Below, piece after piece: positions 35,141 through 44,466 of a stretch of 64,000 nt of DNA. Position 1 is the stretch's first letter, and the number at the start of each line of letters is the position of its first letter. The translations under genes and the position numbers were made by a program. The DNA comes from CAZQKW01 sp964594075 (GTDB taxonomy: Bacteria > Desulfobacterota > WTBG01 > CAIYCZ01): contig CAZQKW010000001.1 of the NCBI GenBank assembly GCA_964594075.1, positions 62,001 to 126,000 of the forward strand. Reading direction: 5' to 3'. The notes under the pieces were generated by a model. The model saw only the letters and a list, made by a program, of their open reading frames with translations, did not search any database and had not been told where the DNA came from.

Positions 35141-37243
35141 TTATTTGGTTATAATGCGATCTTTAACCTGGATTGGCTGCCCTTTTCCTGATTCAGCCAT
35201 CAAACTGCCTATAGTCATGGCCGCGAAAACATTGACCACCCGCGCCTGTCCCAGCTCTTTGATTTCAGTTCCCAGGTAATTTTCGGTCAGGGGATGGCGA
35301 AGAGACTCTCCTTGGCGAAAGATAATAAACTTCATGTCCTTTTTTATTCTGCTGGCGGCACCCACATCAACATAGATGTCTTTTCCCGCTGTTTTCACTA
35401 CCATGCCTTCGATGAGCGGGAAGCTGTGCTTGAATTTCAAGGCAAGACCATTTACCAGATATTGAATATGCGGCAGAGTTTTATCCTCGCCATAGACATC
35501 CTGCGTGTCCATTATGGTGGAGGTTTCCGCATTGATAAGGCGTGCGTAAACTTCTATTGAATTATCAGTTTCATGAATGGTGCCGGTCAGGATGCCATCC
35601 GCAGTCACCAGACGTCCTGTCCGCAGCGCTGCAGCCGTATCAACCACATCACTGCCGCTCAGTTTTAATTCCCGCAGCGCTGCTTCGAACGCCGGCCCAC
35701 GACTTACAATATTGAAACGCTCTTGCCTCAAGAACGCTGAGACCAGGTTTTCGCCAATCATAGCGCCGCTCGCAGTGACGGCGCCGGTTTGTTCAAAAGG
35801 AAGAATTGCAAGGCTCATCCGCGCGCCGAGCTGCCGCATTGCTGGAATTTGATACACCACGACAATTGTTTTTTCTGCGCGCGCGCCCTTTTTGTCATGA
35901 GCCTGAATGGTCAGCGTGTTTTCACCGGGATTTAATTCCACAAGCTGACTAAAAAAAATAACCTTGCCCGGCTTGATTGAAAGCGGCACATTATGTATCG
36001 TAACCGCAGCAATTTCATTAGCGCTGGTCACGCTGCCATCCAGATACAGATTATCATAATAAACTGTCTGCCTGGCCTCCATATTTTTTATATGGATGTT
36101 TAACGGAGATGCCGGCTGTTCAGGTGCTCCTGCTGTAAAAAGGCGATGTGCGCCGGTATCAAGCATACCATTATCCTGAAACGCAAGCAGCATGGCGATG
36201 TTTCTCATGTGTGGTTTTGTTTCGATATATGCCAGCCCTGTGTTTTCCCGGGCGAGCCCGGCCGTGCGTATCAGGCTTAGTTCCCCCGTTGTCGTGTTGC
36301 CTGCACTATCCATGGCCTGGAGTAAGATCCTGTTATTGCCTGCCGCTAATTGAACGGGATGCATAAAGGATACATTGCGTTCGCCGCGGTACGGGATATG
36401 AAACCCATTTATTTTAAGACCAATTATGCCGGAATCATCAGACAGGCTGCCCTGTAGCACAAAACAGCTCTCACTAATTTCCGCGCCGCTAACCGCGTTG
36501 CTTATATGTAAAAGCGGACCTTCCACATCGGCGGTTACCGTAATGGTTTTTTCTGCCTCGTTTCCCAATAGATCCCGTGATGTGATAGTGATGCGATTGA
36601 GTCCTCTATGAAGTTTCATTGATTGTGCAAAATCCAGTCGTTTTTGCGCCAGTTCTATAAACAGCGGTTCTCCATTGATAACCAGTGTGTGCACATACGC
36701 GTCGGCCTCAACTACGCCGGCAACGGTTATCGCGGAGTGGTTAGTTATGCGCTGTTCGCTCTCCGCATTCAGGCTGATGCGGGGCGGCGGGGTAGGGGTT
36801 GTTGAAACTTTGAGCATAGACCGGCGCACCTCATTCAGGTAATATTTTGCTCTGCCGGTGTCAACTGCTGAAAGCGACACTTCTAATTCCTTTTCAGCCG
36901 CCCGGTAATTGCCAACGTGATAATAGGCCACGCCAAGCTCGCGATGGGGAAAAAAGTCAATAACGTGCATGCCGTAGGTCCGGGCACTGCGCTGGTCGCG
37001 GGTGCGCTGCTTGAGCGCTGCTTTGAAATCAGCAATCGCCTCGGCATAGTAGCCGCCCTCAAGAAACGAACAGCCCCGCTCGTAAAAATTCCACCAGCGC
37101 TCTCTGAACAGTCCCCTAACAACCCCGTGCTGCTTTCCGTCTTTAATGTATTTTTTATCAGGCGGAGTGTTGCAGCCAGCCCCGAGGCATACGCAAACAA
37201 ACGCGAGCACGAATAAAGATTGGGAGTAGCGCTGGAAACTCAT
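35141..37243 (-). CDS. Large lipoprotein: TPR, Ig-like and CsgG/FlgO-like domains
   Basis: 700 residues. Lipobox LGAGC (Cys24). TPR-like helices (about 50-140), then beta-rich Ig-like or bacterial-adhesion repeats (about 150-460, including VNGEPLFI, LNRITITSRDLLGNEAEKTI and NTLTIQAHDKKGARAEKTI). A C-terminal CsgG/FlgO-like domain (about 470-600: SLAILPFEQTG, RFNIVSRG, LRELKLSGSDVVD, ADGILTGTI) and a final FlgT-like beta domain follow. The C-terminal module is paralogous to that of the cyclase two genes upstream. An outer-membrane-associated periplasmic role is inferred. Confidence 0.75.
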   Translation of the reverse strand: MSFQRYSQSLFVLAFVCVCLGAGCNTPPDKKYIKDGKQHGVVRGLFRERWWNFYERGCSFLEGGYYAEAIADFKAALKQRTRDQRSARTYGMHVIDFFPHRELGVAYYHVGNYRAAEKELEVSLSAVDTGRAKYYLNEVRRSMLKVSTTPTPPPRISLNAESEQRITNHSAITVAGVVEADAYVHTLVINGEPLFIELAQKRLDFAQSMKLHRGLNRITITSRDLLGNEAEKTITVTADVEGPLLHISNAVSGAEISESCFVLQGSLSDDSGIIGLKINGFHIPYRGERNVSFMHPVQLAAGNNRILLQAMDSAGNTTTGELSLIRTAGLARENTGLAYIETKPHMRNIAMLLAFQDNGMLDTGAHRLFTAGAPEQPASPLNIHIKNMEARQTVYYDNLYLDGSVTSANEIAAVTIHNVPLSIKPGKVIFFSQLVELNPGENTLTIQAHDKKGARAEKTIVVVYQIPAMRQLGARMSLAILPFEQTGAVTASGAMIGENLVSAFLRQERFNIVSRGPAFEAALRELKLSGSDVVDTAAALRTGRLVTADGILTGTIHETDNSIEVYARLINAETSTIMDTQDVYGEDKTLPHIQYLVNGLALKFKHSFPLIEGMVVKTAGKDIYVDVGAASRIKKDMKFIIFRQGESLRHPLTENYLGTEIKELGQARVVNVFAAMTIGSLMAESGKGQPIQVKDRIITK

Positions 37244-37253
37244 ATAATGCCGG

Positions 37254-38639
37254 TTAAAAATAAAGTATCAGAGAGGTCAGAATGCTGTGCTGATTATCAT
37301 GGCGCTGGACAGCAGGCACTTCCGCGGCAACATCCCGCGCATGGCGAAACAGATAGCAGCAGTCAACTACCACGGGGCCAAGCATGATGCCGGTGCCCAA
37401 GGCCACGCCATAATAATCTTTTGGATGGCCGGTCGCCGGCTCTGGATCAAAGAACAGCCCCACGCGCAGGGGAATAATTGTTCGCTCCCGGATAAAGAGA
37501 TATTCACAGCCGGTCCGCACCTGGGTGGTATCGCCGGGATGGGATTTCTTCCAGAAGTCGCCTGCAATATTAGTTTTCAGCCCTCCTGCACGCACGTAGA
37601 AGTGTGACCACTCAGTGCGGTAGATATCAAAAGCAACGGTTAGCGTATCGGCAGGCCGTAATGCTATTCCGATTCCATAGGAAATGGGCATCCGCACATC
37701 TATGCTCTGCCTGTTTACAATACACCGGCGCGCAGGTGCGGTGAAGATATTGGAATCAGACTGCGGGATGTAATTTTCACTATACGTCGTGCGTTCAGCA
37801 GAAGCTTCAAAAGGCGTTTTAAGCACTGCACCGACGGTTATACCCTGATTGATCTGCCAGAGCAATCCCGCCGTAACATTTATCCCTTCAAAGTTGTCAT
37901 TTTCTTCCCGCGTGATTGATGCGAGACGGGACTTCACCAGAACCGAAGTTGCAGTAAAAATCGCGGAACGGCCGACAACCCTCCGTTCCCACCGCCAGCC
38001 GTTGGCATATCCCAGATTGTCCGTCCAGAAATTAACGGCAAGCCCGACTGAAAAACGCGGCGTAAGCTGAATGGCACACGCCGGAGTAAAAGCCTTGAGC
38101 GCGCCCGACTGGCGGAAGCGGGTTCTGGTGTTCACGGTGAACATACTGCCGTCTGCGTAGCTGCCCTGGAAATTATAGTTGAAGTCAAGTTTATTATAAA
38201 AATCATAGAGCCGCTGATAATTCAGAGACACGACCATATTTTTATCAAAGGCTCTGAACGGATAAGCTGCGCTTAGATAATTCAGGTCATAACGGCTGAC
38301 AGTGTTCGAGCTGTTTGTTTCGTGATGCAGGGAAGAGCTGAAATCCCTCTGCCGAACGGTATAAGAACCCACGATTGAGACTTCTGGTCTCTCGAGTTGA
38401 ACCAGTCCGCCCGGATTCCAGGAAGCGGCAGTGGCATCATCTGCAACCGCAATAAACGCGCCGCCCATGCCCTGGGCACGTGCACCGGATCCGACGGGGT
38501 TGGGCGTGGCGTTGATCTGGACGTCGGAGAACAGATCTTGAGCAGCGCACGGGATAAAAAAGAAAAAAAGCAGGAACTGACACATTAGTAAAATAAGCGA
38601 TGAAACCATTCGGAATGGGCTCGCAGAAACGCTTTCCAT
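37254..38639 (-). CDS. OmpP1/FadL-family outer membrane porin
   Basis: 461 residues (start may instead be the ATG at 38609). A signal peptide ends near CAAQ. The mature start, NPVGSGARAQGMGGAFIAVA, then ATAASWNPGGL, is the FadL/OmpP1 hatch-domain signature. The rest alternates beta strands and ends in the aromatic C-terminus LILYF. FadL proteins carry hydrophobic compounds across the outer membrane. It lies between the cyclase and the large lipoprotein, with gaps of 10 and 60 nt, so an operon is likely. Confidence 0.88.
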   Translation of the reverse strand: MESVSASPFRMVSSLILLMCQFLLFFFFIPCAAQDLFSDVQINATPNPVGSGARAQGMGGAFIAVADDATAASWNPGGLVQLERPEVSIVGSYTVRQRDFSSSLHHETNSSNTVSRYDLNYLSAAYPFRAFDKNMVVSLNYQRLYDFYNKLDFNYNFQGSYADGSMFTVNTRTRFRQSGALKAFTPACAIQLTPRFSVGLAVNFWTDNLGYANGWRWERRVVGRSAIFTATSVLVKSRLASITREENDNFEGINVTAGLLWQINQGITVGAVLKTPFEASAERTTYSENYIPQSDSNIFTAPARRCIVNRQSIDVRMPISYGIGIALRPADTLTVAFDIYRTEWSHFYVRAGGLKTNIAGDFWKKSHPGDTTQVRTGCEYLFIRERTIIPLRVGLFFDPEPATGHPKDYYGVALGTGIMLGPVVVDCCYLFRHARDVAAEVPAVQRHDNQHSILTSLILYF

Positions 38640-38699
38640 GGAGTATATCTTTGCCTTTCACTTCCCAAGAAGAATAAAACAGAACTCCAGCGCGACAGT

Positions 38700-40826
38700 T
38701 TACTCAACCGCTTCCTCTATTTTCATTCCTCTGGTAATCCCGCTGCATTCAGACGGTAGTGCCGCATAGCATCTGCCGGGTTCAACCGCTGTAATCCGAA
38801 ACGTTTTGGCGCAGGGCTGAGGCGCGGGAGTCAGCGTTTTCCGATCCACCTTTTCGGCGCCGAGCACGCGCATCGCCATTCCCGCGAACACACCGGTGTC
38901 CGCCCCGATATTTAATTCTGCCTGGTTTGCCTTGATTGAGACTATTAAGCCGCGGACCGGGTATGCCTTTGTCAAAGTGGAAATAATTTTGTGGGCGGTT
39001 TTTTCCACGAGTTCGTTTATATTCGGCGCGGTCTCGGTAATTGCGGCTTTAATAATGGTGGTTTCAGTCTCTGTGAGCTGAATGGTTGCCTGAACAACCG
39101 TTCCATAGCGCATGAGAGCGCCGGTAGCGATCAGTCGCACAGCCAAAATATTGCCTATTTCAAGCGCGCGCGCCGGGTTGACCAGATCGGTTGTGCTGAG
39201 TTTCAACTCTTCCAGAAGCCTGTCAAACACTGCCCGTTCCACCATCTGCACTCTACCCTTTTCCTGAAGAAGCGCTGTAAGTCGCATCTGAAAATATTCA
39301 TCCTCGCCCGCGCGCAGCGGCGGAGCACCTTTTTGTTGAAGGTTTACAAAGCTCATGGTGAGCGGCCGGGATGTCCAGGCTTCGTGGTTGGACTGTGTGG
39401 GAGGAGATTTATGCCGTTTCGCGACCAGTTCAGCAATAAGCCGGTCAATTCGTTCCTGGCGGAATTGGTCATCTGCAGTCTGCTGTTTTTGCTGTGCTTC
39501 GGTACTTAAAGCCGCTGCTATAGGGTCCTGGGGGTTTGTCTGCAGCGCCTTTTGATAACAAACAGCCGCTTCGGCAATGGCGCCTCTTTTCTCCAGCGCC
39601 ATTCCCTGGTTGGTATAAATGACCGCGCTATGGGGATTCAGCGCTGCAGCCTGTCCATAGTAGCCGAGCGCTTTTTCCAGGTCGCCTTGTGCCATGCAGA
39701 TACGTCCTAAACCATTAAGCGCCTCTGCCTGTTGCCACAACGGTGTCTGGGTTTGCCGAGCTGCTTGGGCGTATTCCTCCGCTGCTGATTCAAGTTTTCC
39801 CTGGGAGAAACAAATATTGCCGCTGATGACATGCACATAGGCGTTTGCCGGGAAATGCCTCAGGGCGGTTTCCACCATAACGCGGGCTTTTTCCAACTCG
39901 CCGATTTTGAAACAGACCGCTGCCAGTCCCTCATACCGACGGGAATCAGTTTCCGCGAGCTGTTCAAAAAATCTTTTCGCCTCCTCAGGCCGGTTGTCAT
40001 GCAGGAGAGAATATGCATGCAGGTAAAGGTCAAGCCTGGTTTGTTGCTTAAGCCAGGGCACCACCACGATGCTGGTCATGATGAGCAACACGGCGCCGAT
40101 TACCGCGCCGCGGCGGGTGGGTTTCTTCCCCCAACATCTGCCCGCGCCACCATAAGGGGAAGAAACGGCCGGTGCTGCTTTTTTTGCAGTGTCCCGCCAG
40201 ACAACTTCTCGCAGCCCCGCATCTTCGGGCATATCTTTTAAGGGCGGGGTTGTAACAGCGGAACAATTAATATCATCAGATGTTTTGACTTCTGCATACG
40301 CCGCCGGGGAAATGAGAATATGGTCAGGTTTGCACCGGGATGCGATACGGGCGGCAATATTGACCACATCGCCAAAGATGTCATGATCCTCAACAATTCC
40401 CAGCCCGCAATTAATGCCAATACGGATATGAATGTGCTCACCGGGAGCCGTGCTGCGGTTATAATCACAGAGGGCCTGTTGCATCTCGCAGGCTGCGCGA
40501 ACCGCCGCGAGCGGATTATCAAAGCCCGCCATAATGGCATCGCCGATAGTTTTCACCACCCAGCCCTGATATTTCGTGATAATGGGAAACAAAAGGCCAT
40601 TGTGCTTTTGCAGCATAAGCCTTCCTTCTATATCCCCGCGGGATGCAAAGAAGAAGGTTGAATCCTTTATGTCGGTGAATAACACGGTTATGTGCCGCAA
40701 AAACTTTTCTTTGAGCAGAGCATCAATCTGCGTGCGTTCCTGGAGAAGCTTTTCAATACTCTCCGGATGTTTGCCTGATGAAGTGGAATTGCCGCTAGTT
40801 ATTTTCCGGTCAACTTCTTTTGCCAT
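38700..40826 (-). CDS. Class III adenylate/guanylate cyclase with TPR and FlgO-like periplasmic domain
   Basis: 708 residues. The cytoplasmic cyclase domain (about 40-200) has VLFTDIKDST with the first metal aspartate, KTIGDAIMAGF with the second, and the FGDVVNIAARIAS nucleotide segment. One helix (about 240-258, AVIGAVLLIMTSIVVVPWL) follows. TPR repeats (about 275-440) and a C-terminal CsgG/FlgO-like domain (about 485-620: LTMSFVNLQQKG, RVQMVERAVFDRLLEELKL, LIATGALMRYG) plus a beta tail lie outside. So a sensor outside controls a cyclase inside. Substrate choice (ATP or GTP) cannot be read with confidence. Confidence 0.85.
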   Translation of the reverse strand: MAKEVDRKITSGNSTSSGKHPESIEKLLQERTQIDALLKEKFLRHITVLFTDIKDSTFFFASRGDIEGRLMLQKHNGLLFPIITKYQGWVVKTIGDAIMAGFDNPLAAVRAACEMQQALCDYNRSTAPGEHIHIRIGINCGLGIVEDHDIFGDVVNIAARIASRCKPDHILISPAAYAEVKTSDDINCSAVTTPPLKDMPEDAGLREVVWRDTAKKAAPAVSSPYGGAGRCWGKKPTRRGAVIGAVLLIMTSIVVVPWLKQQTRLDLYLHAYSLLHDNRPEEAKRFFEQLAETDSRRYEGLAAVCFKIGELEKARVMVETALRHFPANAYVHVISGNICFSQGKLESAAEEYAQAARQTQTPLWQQAEALNGLGRICMAQGDLEKALGYYGQAAALNPHSAVIYTNQGMALEKRGAIAEAAVCYQKALQTNPQDPIAAALSTEAQQKQQTADDQFRQERIDRLIAELVAKRHKSPPTQSNHEAWTSRPLTMSFVNLQQKGAPPLRAGEDEYFQMRLTALLQEKGRVQMVERAVFDRLLEELKLSTTDLVNPARALEIGNILAVRLIATGALMRYGTVVQATIQLTETETTIIKAAITETAPNINELVEKTAHKIISTLTKAYPVRGLIVSIKANQAELNIGADTGVFAGMAMRVLGAEKVDRKTLTPAPQPCAKTFRITAVEPGRCYAALPSECSGITRGMKIEEAVE

Positions 40827-41031
40827 GGTATCGCTGTTTTCGCTTCAAAACTATGCTCTTCGCCGTGCCAGATGAGGTGAGCTAAAATGCTGATAAAAAA
40901 AGTGGCTGGTCTCGGTATGGCAGGTGGCAATGAGAACGCAGCGCGTATGCTTGTGTTTTCATAACCGCGGAAGTGATGGGATCAAAGCGCACATAAGAGA
41001 CGCTGCACCGTGCACTTTCACCATCCATCGC

Positions 41032-42765
41032 TTATACGATGTTATGGGAACTAATCTGAATGTCTTTTAATTTCAATTGAATATTTTTAACCCCTTGCCA
41101 CACATTGAATTGTGGAACAAAAGCCAGACGAATCGCTTCGTCATTTAGGGTGCCGGCTGATCCCATATTGAAGCCGATTGCGTCATAAAAACAACCGCCC
41201 TCTTTTATTTTTAATTTCAAATGTCCATTGCCGACGATCATGGCGCTGTAGAGTTTCAATTCGGTGCTGCAAAACAACGGTTCGGGGTTCGCAGTTCCAA
41301 AAGGTGCAAGTTTTTCTATTTCCTCTATTAGCTCGTCAGAGAGAGCGTCCAGGGGCAATTCAGCGTCAATTTCCAGATGCGGCACCACATCTTCTTCCCG
41401 CATTACATCCCTGAATATTTCCGTAAACCGTTGTGCAAAGGCCTGGATATTGTCTACCGGTATGGTAAGTCCTGCCGCCTGGCGGTGCCCCCCAAATGAG
41501 GTGAGCAGCGATGCGCACCGCTTTAGGACGCCATACAGGTCAAATCCATAAATGCTCCGCGCGGAACCTTTGCCCTGCCCGGTGGCTTCATCTATTGCAA
41601 TAAGAATGGTTGGCAGGTAATATTCCTCAACCATGCGGGATGCACAGATGCCAATAACGCCCTGATGCCAGCGGGGAGAGGCGAGAACCAGCGGCTTGTT
41701 GGCGTCTGCTTCCCCGTTAATCATAGCTTTTGCTTCTTCGGTGATGCTTTTCTCCAGCTGCTGTCGCCTGCTGTTTTCTTCATTTAATTTCCGGGCGAGC
41801 CGCTGCGCCTCAACGCAATCAGTGGTAAGCAGCAACTCAAGACCGGTTGTGGCAGTGCTTACTCGCCCTGAGGCGTTGATGCGCGGTGCAAGCCGAAACG
41901 CGACCATATCGCTGGTAATCGGACCATCAGGCGTGGCGCTGACCGCTTTTAATGCCCGTATTCCGGGACGTTCCGCCTTTGACAACTCCGCAAGGCCATA
42001 TTTAACCAGGAGGCGGTTTTCATCAATCAACGGGACTATATCTGCGATGGTGCCGAGCGCCACCAGGTCAAGATATTGTTTGAGGTTTGGCGGCTCAGCA
42101 CGTTTCCAGAAGCCTCTTTGCCGCAGTTCTCTGCGCAGCGCCATCACCAGATTGAATGCAACGCCAACGCCGGCCAGCTCTTTAAAAGGAAATTTACAAT
42201 CTGGCTGTTTTGGATTCAGGATCGCATAGGCCGGCGGGAGGATTTCGGGGGGCTGATGATGGTCAGTTACAATAACATCCAGGTTATGCGATCGGGCAAA
42301 CTGAATGGCGTCGTTATCCGCGATGCCGCAGTCAACGGTAATAAGTAGATGTGCCCCCTTGTGTTTAATCTTTTTTAGCGCGTCAATATCAAGGCCGTAG
42401 CCTTCTTCAATGCGATGGGGAAGATAATAAAACACGTCAGCCTGAATTTCCCTTAAAAACAGAACTAGGACAGCGGTTGCGGTGATGCCGTCAACATCGT
42501 AATCGCCATAAATGCAGATTTTTTCCCGGTTGTTTATCGCGGTTATGAGCCGCTGCACAGCCTTATCCGTATCTTTCATGATAAGCGGTGAATGAAGATC
42601 CTTTAAAGTGGCGTGAAGGAAATAATCTGCTTCCTCAATAGTGGTTATGCCTCTGTTAATTAAGAGCTGGGATACCAGGGGAGAGATGTGCAGGCTTTGA
42701 GAAAATATTTTGCTCTGCGTTTGATTTTGTTCTTTTATCAGCCATCGTTTCCTGCGCGTATTCAC
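41032..42765 (-). CDS. recJ: Single-stranded-DNA exonuclease RecJ
   Basis: 577 residues. DHH-family motifs: YGDYDVDGITAT, then TVDCG, VTDHH and the LAGVGVAFNL segment; DHHA1 with GGHRQAAGL; and a C-terminal OB domain. It degrades ssDNA 5' to 3' in recombination and repair. Length suits the family. A 205-nt gap with no visible signal separates it from the cyclase. Confidence 0.95.
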   Translation of the reverse strand: MNTRRKRWLIKEQNQTQSKIFSQSLHISPLVSQLLINRGITTIEEADYFLHATLKDLHSPLIMKDTDKAVQRLITAINNREKICIYGDYDVDGITATAVLVLFLREIQADVFYYLPHRIEEGYGLDIDALKKIKHKGAHLLITVDCGIADNDAIQFARSHNLDVIVTDHHQPPEILPPAYAILNPKQPDCKFPFKELAGVGVAFNLVMALRRELRQRGFWKRAEPPNLKQYLDLVALGTIADIVPLIDENRLLVKYGLAELSKAERPGIRALKAVSATPDGPITSDMVAFRLAPRINASGRVSTATTGLELLLTTDCVEAQRLARKLNEENSRRQQLEKSITEEAKAMINGEADANKPLVLASPRWHQGVIGICASRMVEEYYLPTILIAIDEATGQGKGSARSIYGFDLYGVLKRCASLLTSFGGHRQAAGLTIPVDNIQAFAQRFTEIFRDVMREEDVVPHLEIDAELPLDALSDELIEEIEKLAPFGTANPEPLFCSTELKLYSAMIVGNGHLKLKIKEGGCFYDAIGFNMGSAGTLNDEAIRLAFVPQFNVWQGVKNIQLKLKDIQISSHNIV

Positions 42766-42917
42766 AATCAGTTCCTTATTTTTTTCTGGTTGATATGGCT
42801 GTGCTGTTCGTTTTAAGATGCTGGCTTTTTGCTGAATACCATGACGGAGAAAAAGGCAGGGAAATATTATCAGATGACGGGTCTAAGTCAACAAAAACAG
42901 GGGCAAGAGAAAAATAA

Positions 42918-42963
42918 ATTTAAAAAAAGAAACGGAGCAGAAGACCTTATGTCCTCTGCCCCG
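42918..42963 (-). terminator. Terminator after exported FN3-like gene
   Basis: On the minus strand a long imperfect stem with GCAGAGGAC and GTCTTCTGC cores (42963-42933) is followed by TTTCTTTTTTT (42931-42921). It starts about 26 bases after the stop at 42989. Confidence 0.75.
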
Positions 42964-42988
42964 CTGAACGCTTTATTGGGATTTGTCG

Positions 42989-43996
42989 CTACTTAAATAA
43001 GGTCGGTAGGCACCATACCCGAACAGCCGGTTCATGTATTGTTTCAAAGCCATTAAAATCAACATCCGCAAGCTTATAGTAATAGGTCTTAAATCTATTT
43101 TGGACTGTGCTGTCAATGAACTGATAAGAAGCTCCCGCAACAGCACCTGCTTCAGCCGGTATGAGTTCACTATTTATTTTTACAAATTCTCCGTCCTTTG
43201 AATTGGCCCGATAAATGTTAAAACCGGCATTATCTATTTCAGTTTCAGTTGTCCAGTTAAGAATAACGGTCTTCCTGAACGGCTTTGCAGTAAATGAGGA
43301 AAGCGTGATGGCGGTTGAAAGATCGCATTTGCCGGTGCAATAATCACAAATGCCTCCAGGAGCATATTGCGTAAAAATTGTGGTGCAGGGATCAGGATAG
43401 TAGGTTCCGACAGGACACTGGTCAGCGGGGACGGTTGTGCAATAAGTAAAAACTCTGACCGGGTCACAGCAGGCCACGGTGATGGTTGTCTCGCAGCAGC
43501 CCGGCAACGTATTGGTGTTGGTGCACCCGGTACTGTTTGCGGCAACAAAGGACGCAACTGCTGAAGATTGTGATGATGCACTCTTTAAAGATGATATTAC
43601 TTCACCCCCGGTGCATTGAATGTCGTCAAAGGGACAGATGTGAATATATTTGTTATCGTTTCTCAGTATATGCATCAGCGGCACAACTATCTGAGCTATT
43701 CCACTACTATTTGTTCGGGTTGAATAGACCGTGAGCGTCCATAGCTTGGTTCCCCAATCAGTTCCACCCATGAGAGAAATATCAAATTGCGCCCGGTATC
43801 CTTCAACCGGTGAACCGTTGTCAGAACATTCAATAGTCAATGGATACACACCCGATACCCATGTCCCTTGATCCTCTTCATCCCAGGGAATACTTGATGG
43901 GACAATACTGCATTCTGTTGCCGCATAGGCAAAAGAAACCGCACAAAACAAAAATAGCACACCCATTGATAGCGATTTCAAAATTGATGTCTTCAT
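42989..43996 (-). CDS. Exported cysteine-rich protein with FN3-like C-terminal domain
   Basis: 335 residues from the ATG at 43996, preceded by GGGGAGGA; the longer frame to 44074 lacks a ribosome site and overlaps the upstream peptide. A signal peptide ends near AYAA. A beta-rich N-domain (about 25-150) is followed by a Cys-rich middle (about 150-240) with CCETTITVACC and CDYCTGKC, probably disulfide-bonded. The FN3-like domain (about 245-330) has ILNWTTETEIDNAGFNIYRA, a pattern common in secreted bacterial proteins. No catalytic motif seen. It follows the 37-residue peptide by 28 nt and is likely co-transcribed. Confidence 0.75.
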   Translation of the reverse strand: MKTSILKSLSMGVLFLFCAVSFAYAATECSIVPSSIPWDEEDQGTWVSGVYPLTIECSDNGSPVEGYRAQFDISLMGGTDWGTKLWTLTVYSTRTNSSGIAQIVVPLMHILRNDNKYIHICPFDDIQCTGGEVISSLKSASSQSSAVASFVAANSTGCTNTNTLPGCCETTITVACCDPVRVFTYCTTVPADQCPVGTYYPDPCTTIFTQYAPGGICDYCTGKCDLSTAITLSSFTAKPFRKTVILNWTTETEIDNAGFNIYRANSKDGEFVKINSELIPAEAGAVAGASYQFIDSTVQNRFKTYYYKLADVDFNGFETIHEPAVRVWCLPTLFK

Positions 43997-44024
43997 GTTA
44001 GGTCCTCCCCTTTTAATTATTTGC

Positions 44025-44138
44025 TTATTGGTACGTGGGACATGGGCTTGGCGAGCAAGTCTGTGCCGGACCAAGCAGTTCTATGATCTCATCTTCTGAA
44101 TAAGTGATCACTTGTGGCGCCTCGTATTCTTTTTTCAT
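44025..44138 (-). CDS. 37-residue RiPP-precursor-like peptide
   Basis: ATG at 44138 with AGGAGAGG close upstream, TAA at 44025-44027. The leader-like half is Lys/Glu rich with YSEDEIIELLGPAQTC; the C-terminal 13 residues have two cysteines and three prolines (CSPSPC, then PTYQ). Such a split between acidic helical leader and short Cys/Pro core is what ribosomal peptide precursors look like. No maturase gene is adjacent; the next gene downstream is the exported Cys-rich protein. It may instead be a short leader peptide. Confidence 0.6.
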   Translation of the reverse strand: MKKEYEAPQVITYSEDEIIELLGPAQTCSPSPCPTYQ

Positions 44139-44466
44139 TGTCCTCTCCTCCTCTGTGTTGACGTTTTATTATGTTTGGTTTTCTTTATCAATGATTAATG
44201 ATGAATCAATGAAAATTGACTAAAAACCCATCTAAAATATTTTTTCTTTGTTTTAAATAATGACTGACTTAAATGCAGTAGCTGTTTAAAGAATATCCCG
44301 AATTTACTTTAAACTCTAAAATAAAAAAAAACCGCTGTCAAGGTATTTTTTTATTTTGATTACAATAGACGTTTTTGATAGATTTGAAATTTGCTAAAAA
44401 TTTTAATTATTTTATTTTTTAAGTAAATTTTGTTTTTATTTTTGTTTTCTGACCATGATTTTAAAA
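44139..44466 (-). promoter_or_regulatory. AT-rich upstream region of the peptide gene with promoter
   Basis: No gene. On the minus strand TTGACA (44342-44337), a 17-nt spacer and TAGAGT (44319-44314) is the best promoter, giving a leader of about 170 nt. An imperfect inverted repeat around TCATTGATT/AATCATTGA (about 44190-44214) lies in that leader. The region is strongly A+T rich. Confidence 0.4.
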
